A stretch of DNA of 58,842 bases, taken from an uncultured Oscillospiraceae bacterium (GTDB lineage: Bacteria; Bacillota; Clostridia; Oscillospirales; Oscillospiraceae). Below the pieces are notes generated by a model. That model was not told where the DNA came from. It saw only the letters and a program-made list of their open reading frames with translations, and did not search any database. Positions 1 through 8,095 of this stretch are shown here, one piece after another; positions within the stretch are counted from its first letter, which is position 1, and every line of letters starts with the position of its first letter. The stretch covers positions 1 to 58,842 of the forward strand of contig CAAFMG010000149.1 of NCBI GenBank assembly GCA_900763965.1. The letters run 5' to 3'. Position numbers and translations under genes: made by a program.

Positions 1-2
1 CA

Positions 3-458
3 ATGCGTGCACCCTTTCAAATACTTGCAATACCATATCGGATTGTCGATGGAACTCCAATGTACTGCGTTTTTCACCGTGCTGATCACGACCAATGGCA
101 GTTCATTGCCGGAGGCGGCGAGGACAACGAAACACCTTTGGCGGCAGCAAAAAGAGAAACCTTTGAGGAGGGTGGTGTACATTCTACTCAGTGGCTTGGA
201 TTGAAAAGTCTGTCGTATATTCCAGTTACGATCATATCAGAAATGCGTCGCAAACATTGGGACAGCAGCACCTATGTAATTCCTGAATATACTTTTGGCT
301 TTGAATGTCAAGATGATGTACGGCTATCTCCTGAACATACCGACTGCGTATGGTTGACCTACGACGAAGCAAATCAAAAACTCAAGTGGGACTCAAACCG
401 TACAGCACTCTACGAACTGAATTGTCGTTTGAAAAAAGCGAATGAAAAGGAGGCTTGA
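3..458 (+). CDS. NUDIX hydrolase
   Basis: This 151-residue protein belongs to the NUDIX superfamily, which hydrolyses nucleoside diphosphates linked to another moiety. A complete NUDIX box is visible from about residue 37: G, five residues, E, seven residues, then RETFEEGGV, which matches GX5EX7REUXEEXGU. The divalent-metal-binding glutamates are therefore present. The substrate cannot be predicted from sequence. The start at base 3 fits the family pattern (MRAPFQ...), but the window edge hides any upstream signal. It ends just inside the next small frame and sits beside a decayed recombinase, so it may have been cargo of a former mobile element; that is inference from position only. Confidence 0.85.
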   Translation: MRAPFQILAIPYRIVDGTPMYCVFHRADHDQWQFIAGGGEDNETPLAAAKRETFEEGGVHSTQWLGLKSLSYIPVTIISEMRRKHWDSSTYVIPEYTFGFECQDDVRLSPEHTDCVWLTYDEANQKLKWDSNRTALYELNCRLKKANEKEA

Positions 459-462
459 CGAA

Positions 463-690
463 GTGAATCCGAAAGAAAATGACAATGAGATCATCGAACT
501 GACCGACGAGGAACTGGACGAGATTTTTGCCGACGATGATTTTCATAACGGCGAGGGGGACGGTGAAATCCGCTCGTTTTATTTCTCCTATCCTGACCCG
601 TATGCCAAAGCTCCGTGTGCAGAGCGAGGAAACCATGCGGTTGTGCAAGAAACGGCTGGCACAGGCTGTGAAGCGAATCGGCGAGCTTGA
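463..690 (+). CDS. Small acidic hypothetical protein, probably fused to recombinase debris
   Basis: A short frame begins at a GTG at 463, preceded at good spacing by a strong AAAGGAGG at 446-453 that lies inside the end of the NUDIX gene. An in-frame ATG at 442 lies upstream of that site and is less likely. The first 45 or so residues are strongly acidic (IIELTDEELDEIF). From about base 600 the frame runs across DNA whose other frame encodes recombinase sequence, so the C-terminal half is probably not native. I do not recognise the N-terminal part. It may be a small mobile-element gene truncated by the deletion that removed most of the recombinase. Confidence 0.35.
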   Translation: MNPKENDNEIIELTDEELDEIFADDDFHNGEGDGEIRSFYFSYPDPYAKAPCAERGNHAVVQETAGTGCEANRRA

Positions 691-1056
691 CCGCCTTTTC
701 ATCCGCATTTATGAGGACAATGTAGTTGGACGGCTGGACGATGAGCGCTTTGCAATGATGAGCAAGAACTACACCGAGGAACAGAAAGACCTCAAAGCCG
801 AGGTCAAGGGTCTGCAACAGCAAATCCGTGAACAGGAGCAGCAGGCAGAGAATATAGAGCAGTTTGTTTCAGCGGGTAAAGAGAAACAGCACCCTTACGG
901 AGCTGACCCCCTATGCCCTCAGAGAGCTTGTCAAGGCTGTTTATCGTAGATGCGCCCGATAAGTCCAGCGGCAAACGCAGGCAGAAGATACATATCGAAA
1001 ATGATCTCGTGGGCTACATCCCCGTGGATGAGCTGCTAAAAGCGGAACAGGCATGA
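620..1056 (+). pseudogene. Remnant of large serine recombinase (C-terminal region)
   Basis: Translated in successive frames, this stretch gives the typical tail of a large serine (TndX/Tn4451-type) recombinase. A coiled-coil segment reads KRIGELDRLFIRIYEDNVVG and is followed by DDERFAMMSKNY. After a frame change near 875-890 comes LTELTPYALRELVKAVY, and after a second change near 945 comes DAPDKSSGKRRQKIHI and a conserved ending with a TGA at 1054-1056. The catalytic serine domain and most of the protein are missing. At least two frameshifts plus the large N-terminal loss make it non-functional. Similarity is by recognition of the family, not by a search. Confidence 0.75.
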
Positions 1057-1104
1057 CCGAAATCATGCCTGCTTCAAAAAATTGGAATCGTGTCGTCTTG
1101 CCAG

Positions 1105-1133
1105 CCGGGAGAGGATTTCTCTCCCGGTTTTTT
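1105..1133 (+). terminator. Rho-independent terminator after recombinase remnant
   Basis: A 9-bp perfect stem (CCGGGAGAG / CTCTCCCGG) with a 5-nt loop is followed by six T residues on the plus strand. It lies 48 bp after the recombinase stop codon and is probably the original terminator of that element. Confidence 0.85.
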
Positions 1134-1137
1134 GCGG

Positions 1138-1461
1138 TTATGGTTCTGCCTGGTATCGGATAAAGTCCAGGGTTAGATAGTCGAGATAAACGTATTTGTC
1201 CGGGGTTTGCCCCATGGTGACCCGGTGGCAGTGTACCAGCCAGACGTCGTGACCTTCCAGGGTGGTTTTCTGAATCTCAAATACATGGTTCCAGCTGCGG
1301 CCTTCCAGATAGATCCGATCCGGGTCGATGCGGATCAGTTCCAGGTGCCGGAAGCGGAAGGTGGGGAAGGCGTTTTGCACGCAGGCTTCAAAGAGGGCTT
1401 CTCCGTCCCGCACGCTGCAAAGCTCAAAGGTGTTGCGGATCATTGCACTGTAGTTTTCCAT
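1138..1461 (-). CDS. Hypothetical protein, 107 aa
   Basis: The frame starts at the ATG at 1461, which has AGGAGG about 8 bases upstream; a longer in-frame extension has no such signal. It encodes 107 residues with no signal peptide or membrane segment. The sequence is rich in beta-strand-like hydrophobic and aromatic stretches (HDVWLVHCHRVT, YVYLDYLTLDF). I cannot assign a family. It lies 34 bp downstream of the FlK-like thioesterase on the same strand and is probably co-transcribed, so it may be a small beta-barrel or lipid/CoA-related partner; that is a weak inference from position. Confidence 0.7.
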   Translation of the reverse strand: MENYSAMIRNTFELCSVRDGEALFEACVQNAFPTFRFRHLELIRIDPDRIYLEGRSWNHVFEIQKTTLEGHDVWLVHCHRVTMGQTPDKYVYLDYLTLDFIRYQAEP

Positions 1462-1495
1462 ACCATTGCCTCCTGTCTGTGGGTAGGGGGAGGGG

Positions 1496-1882
1496 TTACA
1501 GCTTGGCGTAGGCTCTGTCCAGGAATTTTTGGCTGTCCACAATAACACGGGTGTGGGTGCCCCGGCCGATTTCACCGGCTTCGTCATAGGCGTGAACGGC
1601 GAAGGTGATGACCTTGCCCTCCACGGCAGTGATTTCCGCTTCGGCACGAACCTCCAGGCCCACAGGGGTGGCGGAGATATGCTCAATGCTCAGGGCCGTG
1701 CCGACGGTGGTCTTGCCTTCGTCCAGCATTCCTTCCAGTGCCTCGCAGGCAGCGCCCTCCATCAGGGCGGTCATGCAGGGGGTGGCGTATACCAGCAGAT
1801 CCCCGGAGCCTACCTCCTTGGCGGTATCCTCCCGTTCTACCAGAGTGCCGACCTCTGCCTTTGTTCCAACAATGATTTCCAT
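1496..1882 (-). CDS. Hot-dog thioesterase, fluoroacetyl-CoA thioesterase (FlK)-like
   Basis: This 128-residue hot-dog-fold protein resembles FlK-type acyl-CoA thioesterases. The catalytic residues known in FlK (Thr42, Glu50, His76) have equivalents here with identical spacing: Thr34 in YATP, Glu42 in MEGA, and His68 in IEHI. A core hot-dog strand pattern continues to the C-terminus (GRGTHTRVIV). The start at 1882 is chosen because of AAGGATGTGAT upstream and because family members begin near this point. Relatives without a fluoroacetate context are common in gut anaerobes and probably act on small acyl-CoAs, so the name indicates the fold and active site, not the substrate. It is the first gene of a two-gene minus-strand unit. 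Confidence 0.85.
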   Translation of the reverse strand: MEIIVGTKAEVGTLVEREDTAKEVGSGDLLVYATPCMTALMEGAACEALEGMLDEGKTTVGTALSIEHISATPVGLEVRAEAEITAVEGKVITFAVHAYDEAGEIGRGTHTRVIVDSQKFLDRAYAKL

Positions 1883-2065
1883 TGGTATCACATCCTTTTT
1901 CTGGTTTCTTATGATCAATAATACCTGAAATCCAGGCTGCTGTCAATGGATTCTGGGGCACAATGCGCTTTTTCTGCCAAATCCGGAAGCCGCCGGGAAA
2001 AGGGCTTGCCAAGTGGTTGGCCATGGGCTATAATGGGGATAATCTACCAATGTGAGGTGTATGTT

Positions 2066-3514
2066 ATGACCATTCACGACGAACTCAATTTGACCATGCT
2101 GTGCGATTTTTATGAGCTGACCATGGGTCAGGGATACTTTGCCCACGGTTATCAAGATCGCATCACCTATTTTGACCTGTTTTTCCGGCGCTGTCCCGAT
2201 GGCGGCGGATTTGCCATTGCGGCGGGTCTGGAGCAGATCGTGCAGTACATTCAGCGGCTGCACTTCTCCGACGAGGACATTGCCTATCTGCGGGGCCGGA
2301 ATCTCTTCTCCGAGGAATTCCTGACCTATCTGAGAAACTTTAAGTTTACCGGCGATATCTGGGCTGTTCCCGAGGGAACCCCTGTGTTCCCCAGAGAGCC
2401 CATCATCACCGTCCGGGCGCCTGCCATTCAGGCTCAGCTCATTGAGACCTATCTTCTGCTGTGTGTCAACCATCAGAGCCTGATTGCCACCAAGGCCAAC
2501 CGGGTGATCCGGGCCGCAGAGGGCCGCACCGTTCTGGAATTCGGTTCCCGCCGGGCCCAGGGTGCCGATGCCGCCATTCTGGGTGCCCGGGCTGCCTATA
2601 TCGGCGGCTGCCACGGCACTGCCTGCACCATTTCCGACCAGCTGTTCGGCGTGAAGGCCGGCGGCACCATGGCTCACTCCTGGGTGCAGATGTTCGATAC
2701 CGAATATGAGGCATTCAAGGCATACGCCCAGATGTACCCCACCAACTGCACCCTGTTGGTGGACACCTACAACACTTTGAAGTCCGGCGTTCCCAATGCC
2801 ATCCGGGTGTTCAATGAGGTGCTCAAGCCCATGGGCATCACCAAGTGCGGCATCCGTCTGGACTCCGGCGATATGGCCTACATGACCCAGCAGGCAAGAA
2901 AGATGCTGGACGAGGCAGGCTGGACCGGCTGCCAGATCTCCGTTTCCAACTCGCTGGACGAGTATATCATCCGGGATGTTCTGAGCCAGGGAGCAAAAAT
3001 TGATATGTTTGGCGTGGGCGAACGGCTGATCACTGCCCGTTCCGAGCCTGTGTTCGGCGGTGTGTACAAGCTGGTGGCTCTGGAAAAAGAGGACGGCACC
3101 GTGGTTCCCAAGATCAAGATCTCCGAGAACGTGGGCAAGATCACCAACCCCCACTATAAGAAGGTGTACCGCTTCATCGGCAACGACACCGGCAAGGCCA
3201 TTGCAGACTACATCTGCGTCTATGACGAGGTGGTGGATGACTCCAAGAATATTGAAATCTTCGATCCCGAGGCAACCTGGAAGACCAAGACGGTGTACAA
3301 CTACACCGCCAAGGAGCTGCAGGTTCCCATTTTCCGCAACGGTGAGCTGGTGTATCAGCTGCCCACTCTGGAGGAGATCCGCACCTACTGCCTGGAGCAG
3401 GTGGATACCCTGTGGGATGAGTACAAGCGCTTTGACAATCCCCAGACCTATTATGTGGATCTGAGCCAGAAGCTCTGGGATATCAAGTACAACCTGCTGA
3501 AGAACAATGCGTAA
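2066..3514 (+). CDS. pncB: Nicotinate phosphoribosyltransferase
   Basis: A 482-residue cytoplasmic enzyme that converts nicotinate and PRPP to nicotinate mononucleotide with ATP hydrolysis, in NAD salvage. The N-terminus (LTMLCDFYELTMGQGYF) and the central EFGSRRAQGADAA and GTMAHSW motifs are characteristic, and the length is normal for bacterial PncB. The ATG at 2066 starts the conserved region; longer in-frame starts would add unconserved sequence across the intergenic region. A weak GAGGTG lies close upstream. The gene overlaps the next membrane-protein gene by 8 bp, which implies translational coupling. Confidence 0.96.
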   Translation: MTIHDELNLTMLCDFYELTMGQGYFAHGYQDRITYFDLFFRRCPDGGGFAIAAGLEQIVQYIQRLHFSDEDIAYLRGRNLFSEEFLTYLRNFKFTGDIWAVPEGTPVFPREPIITVRAPAIQAQLIETYLLLCVNHQSLIATKANRVIRAAEGRTVLEFGSRRAQGADAAILGARAAYIGGCHGTACTISDQLFGVKAGGTMAHSWVQMFDTEYEAFKAYAQMYPTNCTLLVDTYNTLKSGVPNAIRVFNEVLKPMGITKCGIRLDSGDMAYMTQQARKMLDEAGWTGCQISVSNSLDEYIIRDVLSQGAKIDMFGVGERLITARSEPVFGGVYKLVALEKEDGTVVPKIKISENVGKITNPHYKKVYRFIGNDTGKAIADYICVYDEVVDDSKNIEIFDPEATWKTKTVYNYTAKELQVPIFRNGELVYQLPTLEEIRTYCLEQVDTLWDEYKRFDNPQTYYVDLSQKLWDIKYNLLKNNA

Positions 3515-4007
3515 TCGGACGTACCCCATTGCGCTGGGCGGTATGCTGGCAGCGGCTTCGGTGGTCATCATGTCCATCGGCACCATTGTGCCGGTAGCCA
3601 CCTATGCCGCCCCGGTGGTGTGCATGATGGTGGGACAGGTGGTGCTGAAGCTCTGCGGCAGCCGGATTGCCTGGGCCTGGTATGCCGCCGTGACCATTCT
3701 TTCGGCGCTGCTGGCCCCGGATAAGGAAGCGGCAGCGGTCTTCGCGGTGCTGGGCTACTATCCCATTCTCAAACCAAAGTTGGATGGCAAAAAGGCCAAG
3801 TGGCTTTGGAAGGCCCTGTTTTTCAACGGCAGCATCCTGCTGCTGTACTGGGCGGCGCTGACGCTTCTGGGCATCCGGCAGCTGGAGGCAGAATTTGCCG
3901 AACTGGGCCGGGCAATGACGGCGGTACTGCTGGTTTTGGGAAATGTGACCTTTTTCGCCCTGGATCGGGTTTTGGAAAAGGGATTCCGAATCGCCAAAAA
4001 GAAATAA
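3507..4007 (+). CDS. Integral membrane protein, 166 aa, coupled to pncB
   Basis: A small polytopic protein with about five hydrophobic segments, starting IALGGMLAAASVVIM and including VTILSALLAPDKEAA, followed by GYYPILKPKLD and a basic C-terminus (RIAKKK). The start codon lies within the last codons of pncB (8-bp overlap), so the two are almost certainly co-translated. Size and layout resemble ECF-type substrate-binding (S) components, and the neighbour suggests a vitamin-B3-related substrate, but I see no diagnostic S-component motif. Treat any transport role as inference. Confidence 0.75.
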   Translation: MRNRTYPIALGGMLAAASVVIMSIGTIVPVATYAAPVVCMMVGQVVLKLCGSRIAWAWYAAVTILSALLAPDKEAAAVFAVLGYYPILKPKLDGKKAKWLWKALFFNGSILLLYWAALTLLGIRQLEAEFAELGRAMTAVLLVLGNVTFFALDRVLEKGFRIAKKK

Positions 4008-4022
4008 GGGCTGGAAACAGTT

Positions 4023-4056
4023 TGGGCATGGAGCTTCGGCCCCATGCCCATTTTTT
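4023..4056 (+). terminator. Terminator of the pncB unit
   Basis: A 9-bp stem (TGGGCATGG / CCATGCCCA) is followed by six T residues, 15 bp after the membrane-protein stop codon. Confidence 0.85.
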
Positions 4057-4081
4057 AGAGTTTCCTCAGGTTTTAAGAATT

Positions 4082-4333
4082 ATGGATCAAATCTGGTATT
4101 TGTATATCCTGTCCTGCGGGGACGGAAGCCTGTACACCGGCATTACCACCGATGTGGAAAAGCGGCTGGAAGCCCATAGACAGGGCAGAGGAGCCAAGTA
4201 CACCCGGGGCAGAGGGCCGCTGACCCTGCGTTATCAGGAGGTTTGCGGCACCCATTCCCAGGCACTGCGCCGGGAACTGGCGGTGAAAAAGCTCAGCCGG
4301 GAGGAAAAGGAGCGGCTCATTGCCGCCTTATAG
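4082..4333 (+). CDS. GIY-YIG domain protein (UPF0213/YhbQ-like)
   Basis: An 83-residue stand-alone GIY-YIG nuclease domain. The signature is clear near the N-terminus (WYLYILSCGDGSLYTGIT), followed by a conserved basic helix (EKRLEAH) and ARG-type motif (GAKYTRGRGPL). Length and order match the YhbQ/UPF0213 group, whose cellular role is poorly defined although some members show DNase activity. The ATG at 4082 starts immediately before the domain and has only a weak upstream AGG. The gene ends 6 bp inside the convergent sfsA gene. Confidence 0.88.
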   Translation: MDQIWYLYILSCGDGSLYTGITTDVEKRLEAHRQGRGAKYTRGRGPLTLRYQEVCGTHSQALRRELAVKKLSREEKERLIAAL

Positions 4334-5005
4334 CACCACCGGCACCCGCTTGCCGATGACCATGGCCGTTTCCGTCACGGTGCAGTCCATGGCCAGAACC
4401 TGCACACCGGCGGCAGCGGCTTCCCGAAGGGCTTTGCCAAAGGCCGGGTCGGTGGCATCGTTGGGATGCAGACAGGAAACATCGGTCATCTGAATGACAA
4501 ACAGCACATAGCCACCATAGCCTTCCGCAACGCATTGCTGAAGCCCCCGCAGGTGCTTGGCACCCCGCTGGGTGGGGGCATCTGGGAAGGCACAGACGCC
4601 GTCCTGCTCCAAGGTTACGCCCTTTACCTCCAAAAAGCAGGGCTTTCCTGCCAGGGTAAAGGAAAAATCAAACCGGGAGTCCCCATGTACCGTCTCCGCC
4701 CGGACATTCTCCACCGGCCCCAGGCCGCCGGACAGCAGCCATTCCTTCACCGCCTGATTGGGAGCCTGGGAGTCCATGTTGATGAGCCGCTGCCCCTTGT
4801 ACACCGATATCAGGTCGTAGCCGGTTTTGCGGGCGGGATTCTGGGATCTCTGACACAGCACCCTGGCCCCTTCCGAAAGCAGCTCCCGGCAGCGGCCGGT
4901 GTTTTTGACGTGGACGATTTCCTCCCGGCCGCCAATCTGCACATGGGCAATAAACCGATTGGGCCGGGACAGGAAGATCCCCGGCTGCATATTTGCGTAT
5001 TCCAT
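4328..5005 (-). CDS. sfsA: SfsA family DNA/RNA-binding nuclease-like protein
   Basis: This 225-residue protein matches SfsA: an N-terminal OB-like region (FLSRPNRFIA, VHVKNTGRC) and a C-terminal nuclease-like domain with FLEVKGVTL and FPDAPTQRGAKHL, the PD-(D/E)XK-type core. SfsA was named for sugar fermentation stimulation in E. coli and binds nucleic acid; the physiological role remains uncertain. The start at 5005 has a strong GGAGGGG at proper spacing. Its stop overlaps the end of the convergent GIY-YIG gene by 6 bp. Confidence 0.93.
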   Translation of the reverse strand: MEYANMQPGIFLSRPNRFIAHVQIGGREEIVHVKNTGRCRELLSEGARVLCQRSQNPARKTGYDLISVYKGQRLINMDSQAPNQAVKEWLLSGGLGPVENVRAETVHGDSRFDFSFTLAGKPCFLEVKGVTLEQDGVCAFPDAPTQRGAKHLRGLQQCVAEGYGGYVLFVIQMTDVSCLHPNDATDPAFGKALREAAAAGVQVLAMDCTVTETAMVIGKRVPVVL

Positions 5006-5125
5006 GCCATCCCCTCCATGACAGCCATTATACTATAGCCTGTCAAAAAAGGGAAGTCAGGGTGGAAATTTGCGATGCTTCATGATATACTATATTTAAT
5101 ATCGACAAAAAAGGGAGTGACCACC

Positions 5126-5674
5126 ATGAACTATGCAAACATCAAAAATTGTGACATTGCCAACGGCCCCGGCGTGCGGGTCAGCCTGTTTGTCTCCGGC
5201 TGCACCCACCACTGCCCCGGCTGCTTCAACCAGGTGGCCTGGGACTTTGCCTATGGCCAGCCCTTTACGGAGCAGACCATTCAGACCATTCTGGATATGC
5301 TTCGTCCCGACTACATCCGCGGCCTGACCCTGCTGGGCGGCGAGCCCTTTGAGCCCCAGAATCAGGGGGCTGTTGTGGCGCTTCTGCGGCGGATCAAGGC
5401 AGAAATGCCGGAAAAAACGATATGGGCATTTACCGGCTACCTTCTGGAGAAGGATCTTCTCTCCGGTCGGCTGGGGGACACCCGGGAATATCTGAGCTAT
5501 CTGGATGTTCTGGTGGACGGCCCCTTTATTGAAGCGAAGAAGAACCTGAACCTGCAATTCCGGGGTTCGGAAAACCAGCGCATCATTGATATGCGGGCAA
5601 CCCTGCGGGAGGGAAAGACCATCCTGTGGGAGGATGAGAAAGGAATGAGAGAAAATGGCGCCTATTCCCGTTAA
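5126..5674 (+). CDS. nrdG: Anaerobic ribonucleotide reductase activating protein (radical SAM)
   Basis: This 182-residue radical SAM enzyme generates the glycyl radical on class III ribonucleotide reductase. The CX3CX2C cluster motif is present as CTHHCPGC (Cys26, Cys30, Cys33), and a downstream LTLLGGEPF motif fits SAM binding. The start at 5126 is preceded by GGGAG. The partner nrdD is not in the window. The end overlaps the start of the dUTPase gene by 20 bp, so both dNTP-metabolism genes are translated together. A possible promoter lies just upstream (TTGCGA at 5070 and TATTTA at 5093, 17-bp spacing), but it is weak. Confidence 0.94.
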   Translation: MNYANIKNCDIANGPGVRVSLFVSGCTHHCPGCFNQVAWDFAYGQPFTEQTIQTILDMLRPDYIRGLTLLGGEPFEPQNQGAVVALLRRIKAEMPEKTIWAFTGYLLEKDLLSGRLGDTREYLSYLDVLVDGPFIEAKKNLNLQFRGSENQRIIDMRATLREGKTILWEDEKGMRENGAYSR

Positions 5675-6092
5675 GATCCTGCGGCAGGGGGCGATCCTGC
5701 CCACCTACGGAAGCTGCGAGGCGGCAGGTGCGGATCTGTATGCCTGCCTGGAAGCCCCTGTGACCATTGAACCGGGGAAGACGGCCTTTGTGCCTACGGG
5801 CATCGCCATGGAAGTTCCCAAGGGCTGTGCCGGGCTTGTCTACGCCCGCAGCGGCTTGGCCTGCAAGCGGGGTCTGGCACCGGCCAACAAGGTCGGCGTG
5901 GTGGACAGCGACTACCGGGGAGAGATCATGGTGGCCCTGCACAACCACGCAAGCACTCCCCAGCGCATTGAAAATGGGGAGCGGATCGCCCAAATGGTCA
6001 TCACCCCTGTGCTGACTCCGGAATACCGGATCGTGCCGGAGCTGTCCGATACCAGCCGGGGAGCCGGCGGATTTGGATCTACTGGCAAATAA
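5655..6092 (+). CDS. dut: dUTP diphosphatase
   Basis: This trimeric dUTPase hydrolyses dUTP to dUMP and PPi, keeping uracil out of DNA and feeding dTMP synthesis. All five motifs are visible in its 145 residues: AGADLYA (1), ARSGLA (2), GVVDSDYRGEI (3), NGERIAQMVI (4) and the P-loop-like RGAGGFGSTG (5) at the extreme C-terminus. The length is typical. Its start lies within the last 20 bp of nrdG, giving a two-gene nucleotide unit. Confidence 0.97.
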   Translation: MAPIPVKILRQGAILPTYGSCEAAGADLYACLEAPVTIEPGKTAFVPTGIAMEVPKGCAGLVYARSGLACKRGLAPANKVGVVDSDYRGEIMVALHNHASTPQRIENGERIAQMVITPVLTPEYRIVPELSDTSRGAGGFGSTGK

Positions 6093-6163
6093 AGCAGTGA
6101 AAAGGGATAAAAATTCGTTCAAAAATCACTGGAAAATTGACTGTACTTTTTCCGCAAAAACCG

Positions 6164-6169
6164 TATAAT
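6164..6169 (+). promoter_or_regulatory. Probable -10 box of the Na/Pi gene
   Basis: A perfect TATAAT lies 50 bp before the start codon. A TTGACT at 6137-6142 is 21 bp upstream, too far for a standard sigma-A promoter, so the -35 element is uncertain. Confidence 0.45.
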
Positions 6170-6219
6170 TGTATTATGCCCTTTTTCGGGCGTTAAAAAG
6201 AAAAAACGGGGTTTTCATT

Positions 6220-8025
6220 ATGGAAATATTGAGTGCCATTATCCAGCTGCTGGGTGGCTTAGCCATGTTCCTGTATGGTATGGAACTGATGGGCGACGGC
6301 CTGAAAAACTCATCCGGTGATGCACTGAAACGCGTTCTGGAAAAAGTGACCAGCAACGTGGTTCTGGGCGTTCTCACCGGTGCGCTGGTGACGGCAGTGA
6401 TCCAGAGTTCCACCGCAACCATTGTCCTGTCCGTTGCCCTGATCGGTGCCGGTGTGCTGAATCTGAAGCAGGCCGTTTCCATCGTCATGGGCGCCAACAT
6501 CGGTACCACCGTTACCGCTCAGCTGATCCGCCTGGGCTCCATTGAGTCTGACGGCAGCTGGCTGCTGTGGCTGTTTGACACGGATACCCTGGCTCCCTTG
6601 GCACTGATCGCCGGTATCCTCTTTGTCATGTTCATCAAGACAAAGGCTTCCAAGCCCCTGGGTGATATTTTCATGGGCTTCGGCATCCTGTTCATCGGCC
6701 TGAACCTGATGACGGCAGCGGTCCACCCCCTGGCTGAGACTGCGGCATTCACCAGCATTCTCATGAGCCTGAGCAACCCCATCTGGGGCATTTTCGTGGG
6801 TCTGGTGCTGACGGTGATCGTCCAGAGCTCCTCGGCTACGGTGGGTATGCTCCAAGCCATAGCGGTGACGGGCACACTGAACTTTGCCACGGTGTATCCC
6901 GTGATTATGGGTATCAACCTGGGTACCTGCGTGATCACCGCCTTCTACTGCACCGTGGGCGCAGGCAACTCCGGCAAGGATGCCCAGCGTACCGGCTTTG
7001 TTCACATTGCCTTCAATACCATCGGCACGGTGCTGTTCCTGGTGGTCATGAGCATCCTGCAATCCCACAATGTCTTTGGCACGGCATTCTGGCATCATCC
7101 CGTGGACAGCGGCGGCATCGCCAATTTCCAGACGGTGTTCAATCTGCTCACCGCCATTGTGCTGATCCCCTTTAATGGGCAGCTGGTGAAGCTGGCAATG
7201 GTGGTCATCCGGGAGGACAAGGTCAATCCCCACAACCATCCTGAGCTGTACACCCTGAATGGAAACCTGTATATTTCTCCTGCTGTGGCTGTGGGTGAGG
7301 CTACCAAGGCTGTGTCCTCCATGGGCCGCATTGCTGCTGACAACTTCATGCGCTGCTGCAATACCCTGGTGACAAAGGATAAGTCCCAGATGGCGCAGAT
7401 CGAGCTGGATGAGGACAACCTGGATCGCTTTGCCGACCGTGCGGATAACTTCCTCATCGGCCTGAGCAAGGTGGTGGAGAACGAAGCAGACGACCGTCAG
7501 GTGGATGTTCTGATGCAGACAGTCCATAGCTTTGAGCGTGTGGGCGACTACGGCATCAACCTGGTGGAGCTGACGGAACGGCTGGAAAAGGAAAATGTGG
7601 ATTTTTCCAGCCTGGCCAAGCGGGAGCTGCTGCTGCTGTGTCAGGCGGTTAAGGAGATCATGGACATCACGTTGGATGCCTTTGACCGCAACGACAACGA
7701 GGCAGCCAAGAAGATCGAGCCTCTGGAGGAGACCATTGACGACATGGTGCGCATCCTCCGGGATCGTCACACCAAGCGCCTGAAGGCAGGCACCTGCTCC
7801 ATTCCCAGCGGCCTGGTATTCATGGAAGCCCTGACCAACCTGGAGCGTGCGGCAGACCACTGCTCCTCCATTGCGGTAATGATGCTGGCCAGAACCAATG
7901 AGGCCATCCTCAATAACCACTATGAGTACCTGCGGGTGATCCACTCCGGCAACGATGCTGCCTATCGGGAAGAGCGCAACCGCCGCCGGGAGCAGTATAT
8001 TCTCCCGCTGAAGGATAAGCACTAA
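6220..8025 (+). CDS. Na+/Pi cotransporter family protein with PhoU-like domain
   Basis: A 601-residue transporter of the NptA/PNaS family. The N-terminal half contains two inverted membrane repeats, each with the hallmark QSS motif: VIQSSTAT near residue 62 and VQSSSATV near residue 201. The C-terminal 250 residues are hydrophilic and helical (DNLDRFADRADNFLIG, LERAADHCSSIAVMM), as in PhoU domains fused to such transporters. It probably imports phosphate with sodium, with the PhoU part regulating it. The ATG at 6220 gives the conserved start; an upstream in-frame extension runs over the probable -10 box. Confidence 0.92.
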   Translation: MEILSAIIQLLGGLAMFLYGMELMGDGLKNSSGDALKRVLEKVTSNVVLGVLTGALVTAVIQSSTATIVLSVALIGAGVLNLKQAVSIVMGANIGTTVTAQLIRLGSIESDGSWLLWLFDTDTLAPLALIAGILFVMFIKTKASKPLGDIFMGFGILFIGLNLMTAAVHPLAETAAFTSILMSLSNPIWGIFVGLVLTVIVQSSSATVGMLQAIAVTGTLNFATVYPVIMGINLGTCVITAFYCTVGAGNSGKDAQRTGFVHIAFNTIGTVLFLVVMSILQSHNVFGTAFWHHPVDSGGIANFQTVFNLLTAIVLIPFNGQLVKLAMVVIREDKVNPHNHPELYTLNGNLYISPAVAVGEATKAVSSMGRIAADNFMRCCNTLVTKDKSQMAQIELDEDNLDRFADRADNFLIGLSKVVENEADDRQVDVLMQTVHSFERVGDYGINLVELTERLEKENVDFSSLAKRELLLLCQAVKEIMDITLDAFDRNDNEAAKKIEPLEETIDDMVRILRDRHTKRLKAGTCSIPSGLVFMEALTNLERAADHCSSIAVMMLARTNEAILNNHYEYLRVIHSGNDAAYREERNRRREQYILPLKDKH

Positions 8026-8044
8026 TCGCATACTGCCTCAATAA

Positions 8045-8078
8045 CGAAAACGCCCCGGAAGGCTTTCCTTCCGGGGCG
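8045..8078 (-). terminator. Terminator of the HD-domain gene
   Basis: A 12-bp perfect GC-rich stem (CGCCCCGGAAGG / CCTTCCGGGGCG, 8051-8078) is followed on the minus strand by TTTTCGTTAT. It lies between two convergent genes and has its T tract only in the minus direction. Confidence 0.75.
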
Positions 8079-8095
8079 AAACGCATCTATGAAGG

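Noticed and set aside
1883..2065. Riboswitch upstream of pncB
   Set aside because: No stable conserved structure or T tract was seen in this 180-bp gap, only the divergent start regions of the two genes.
1943..3601. Long open frame opposite pncB
   Set aside because: It mirrors the codon pattern of pncB, has no ribosome binding site, and its translation is low-complexity His/Gly/Leu-rich. Similar mirrors lie opposite mfd, uvrA, the Na/Pi transporter and the GH36 gene; all follow from high GC at third positions.
6137..6169. Standard sigma-A promoter TTGACT/TATAAT for the Na/Pi gene
   Set aside because: The spacing is 21 bp, outside the usual 16-18, so only the -10 box is kept.
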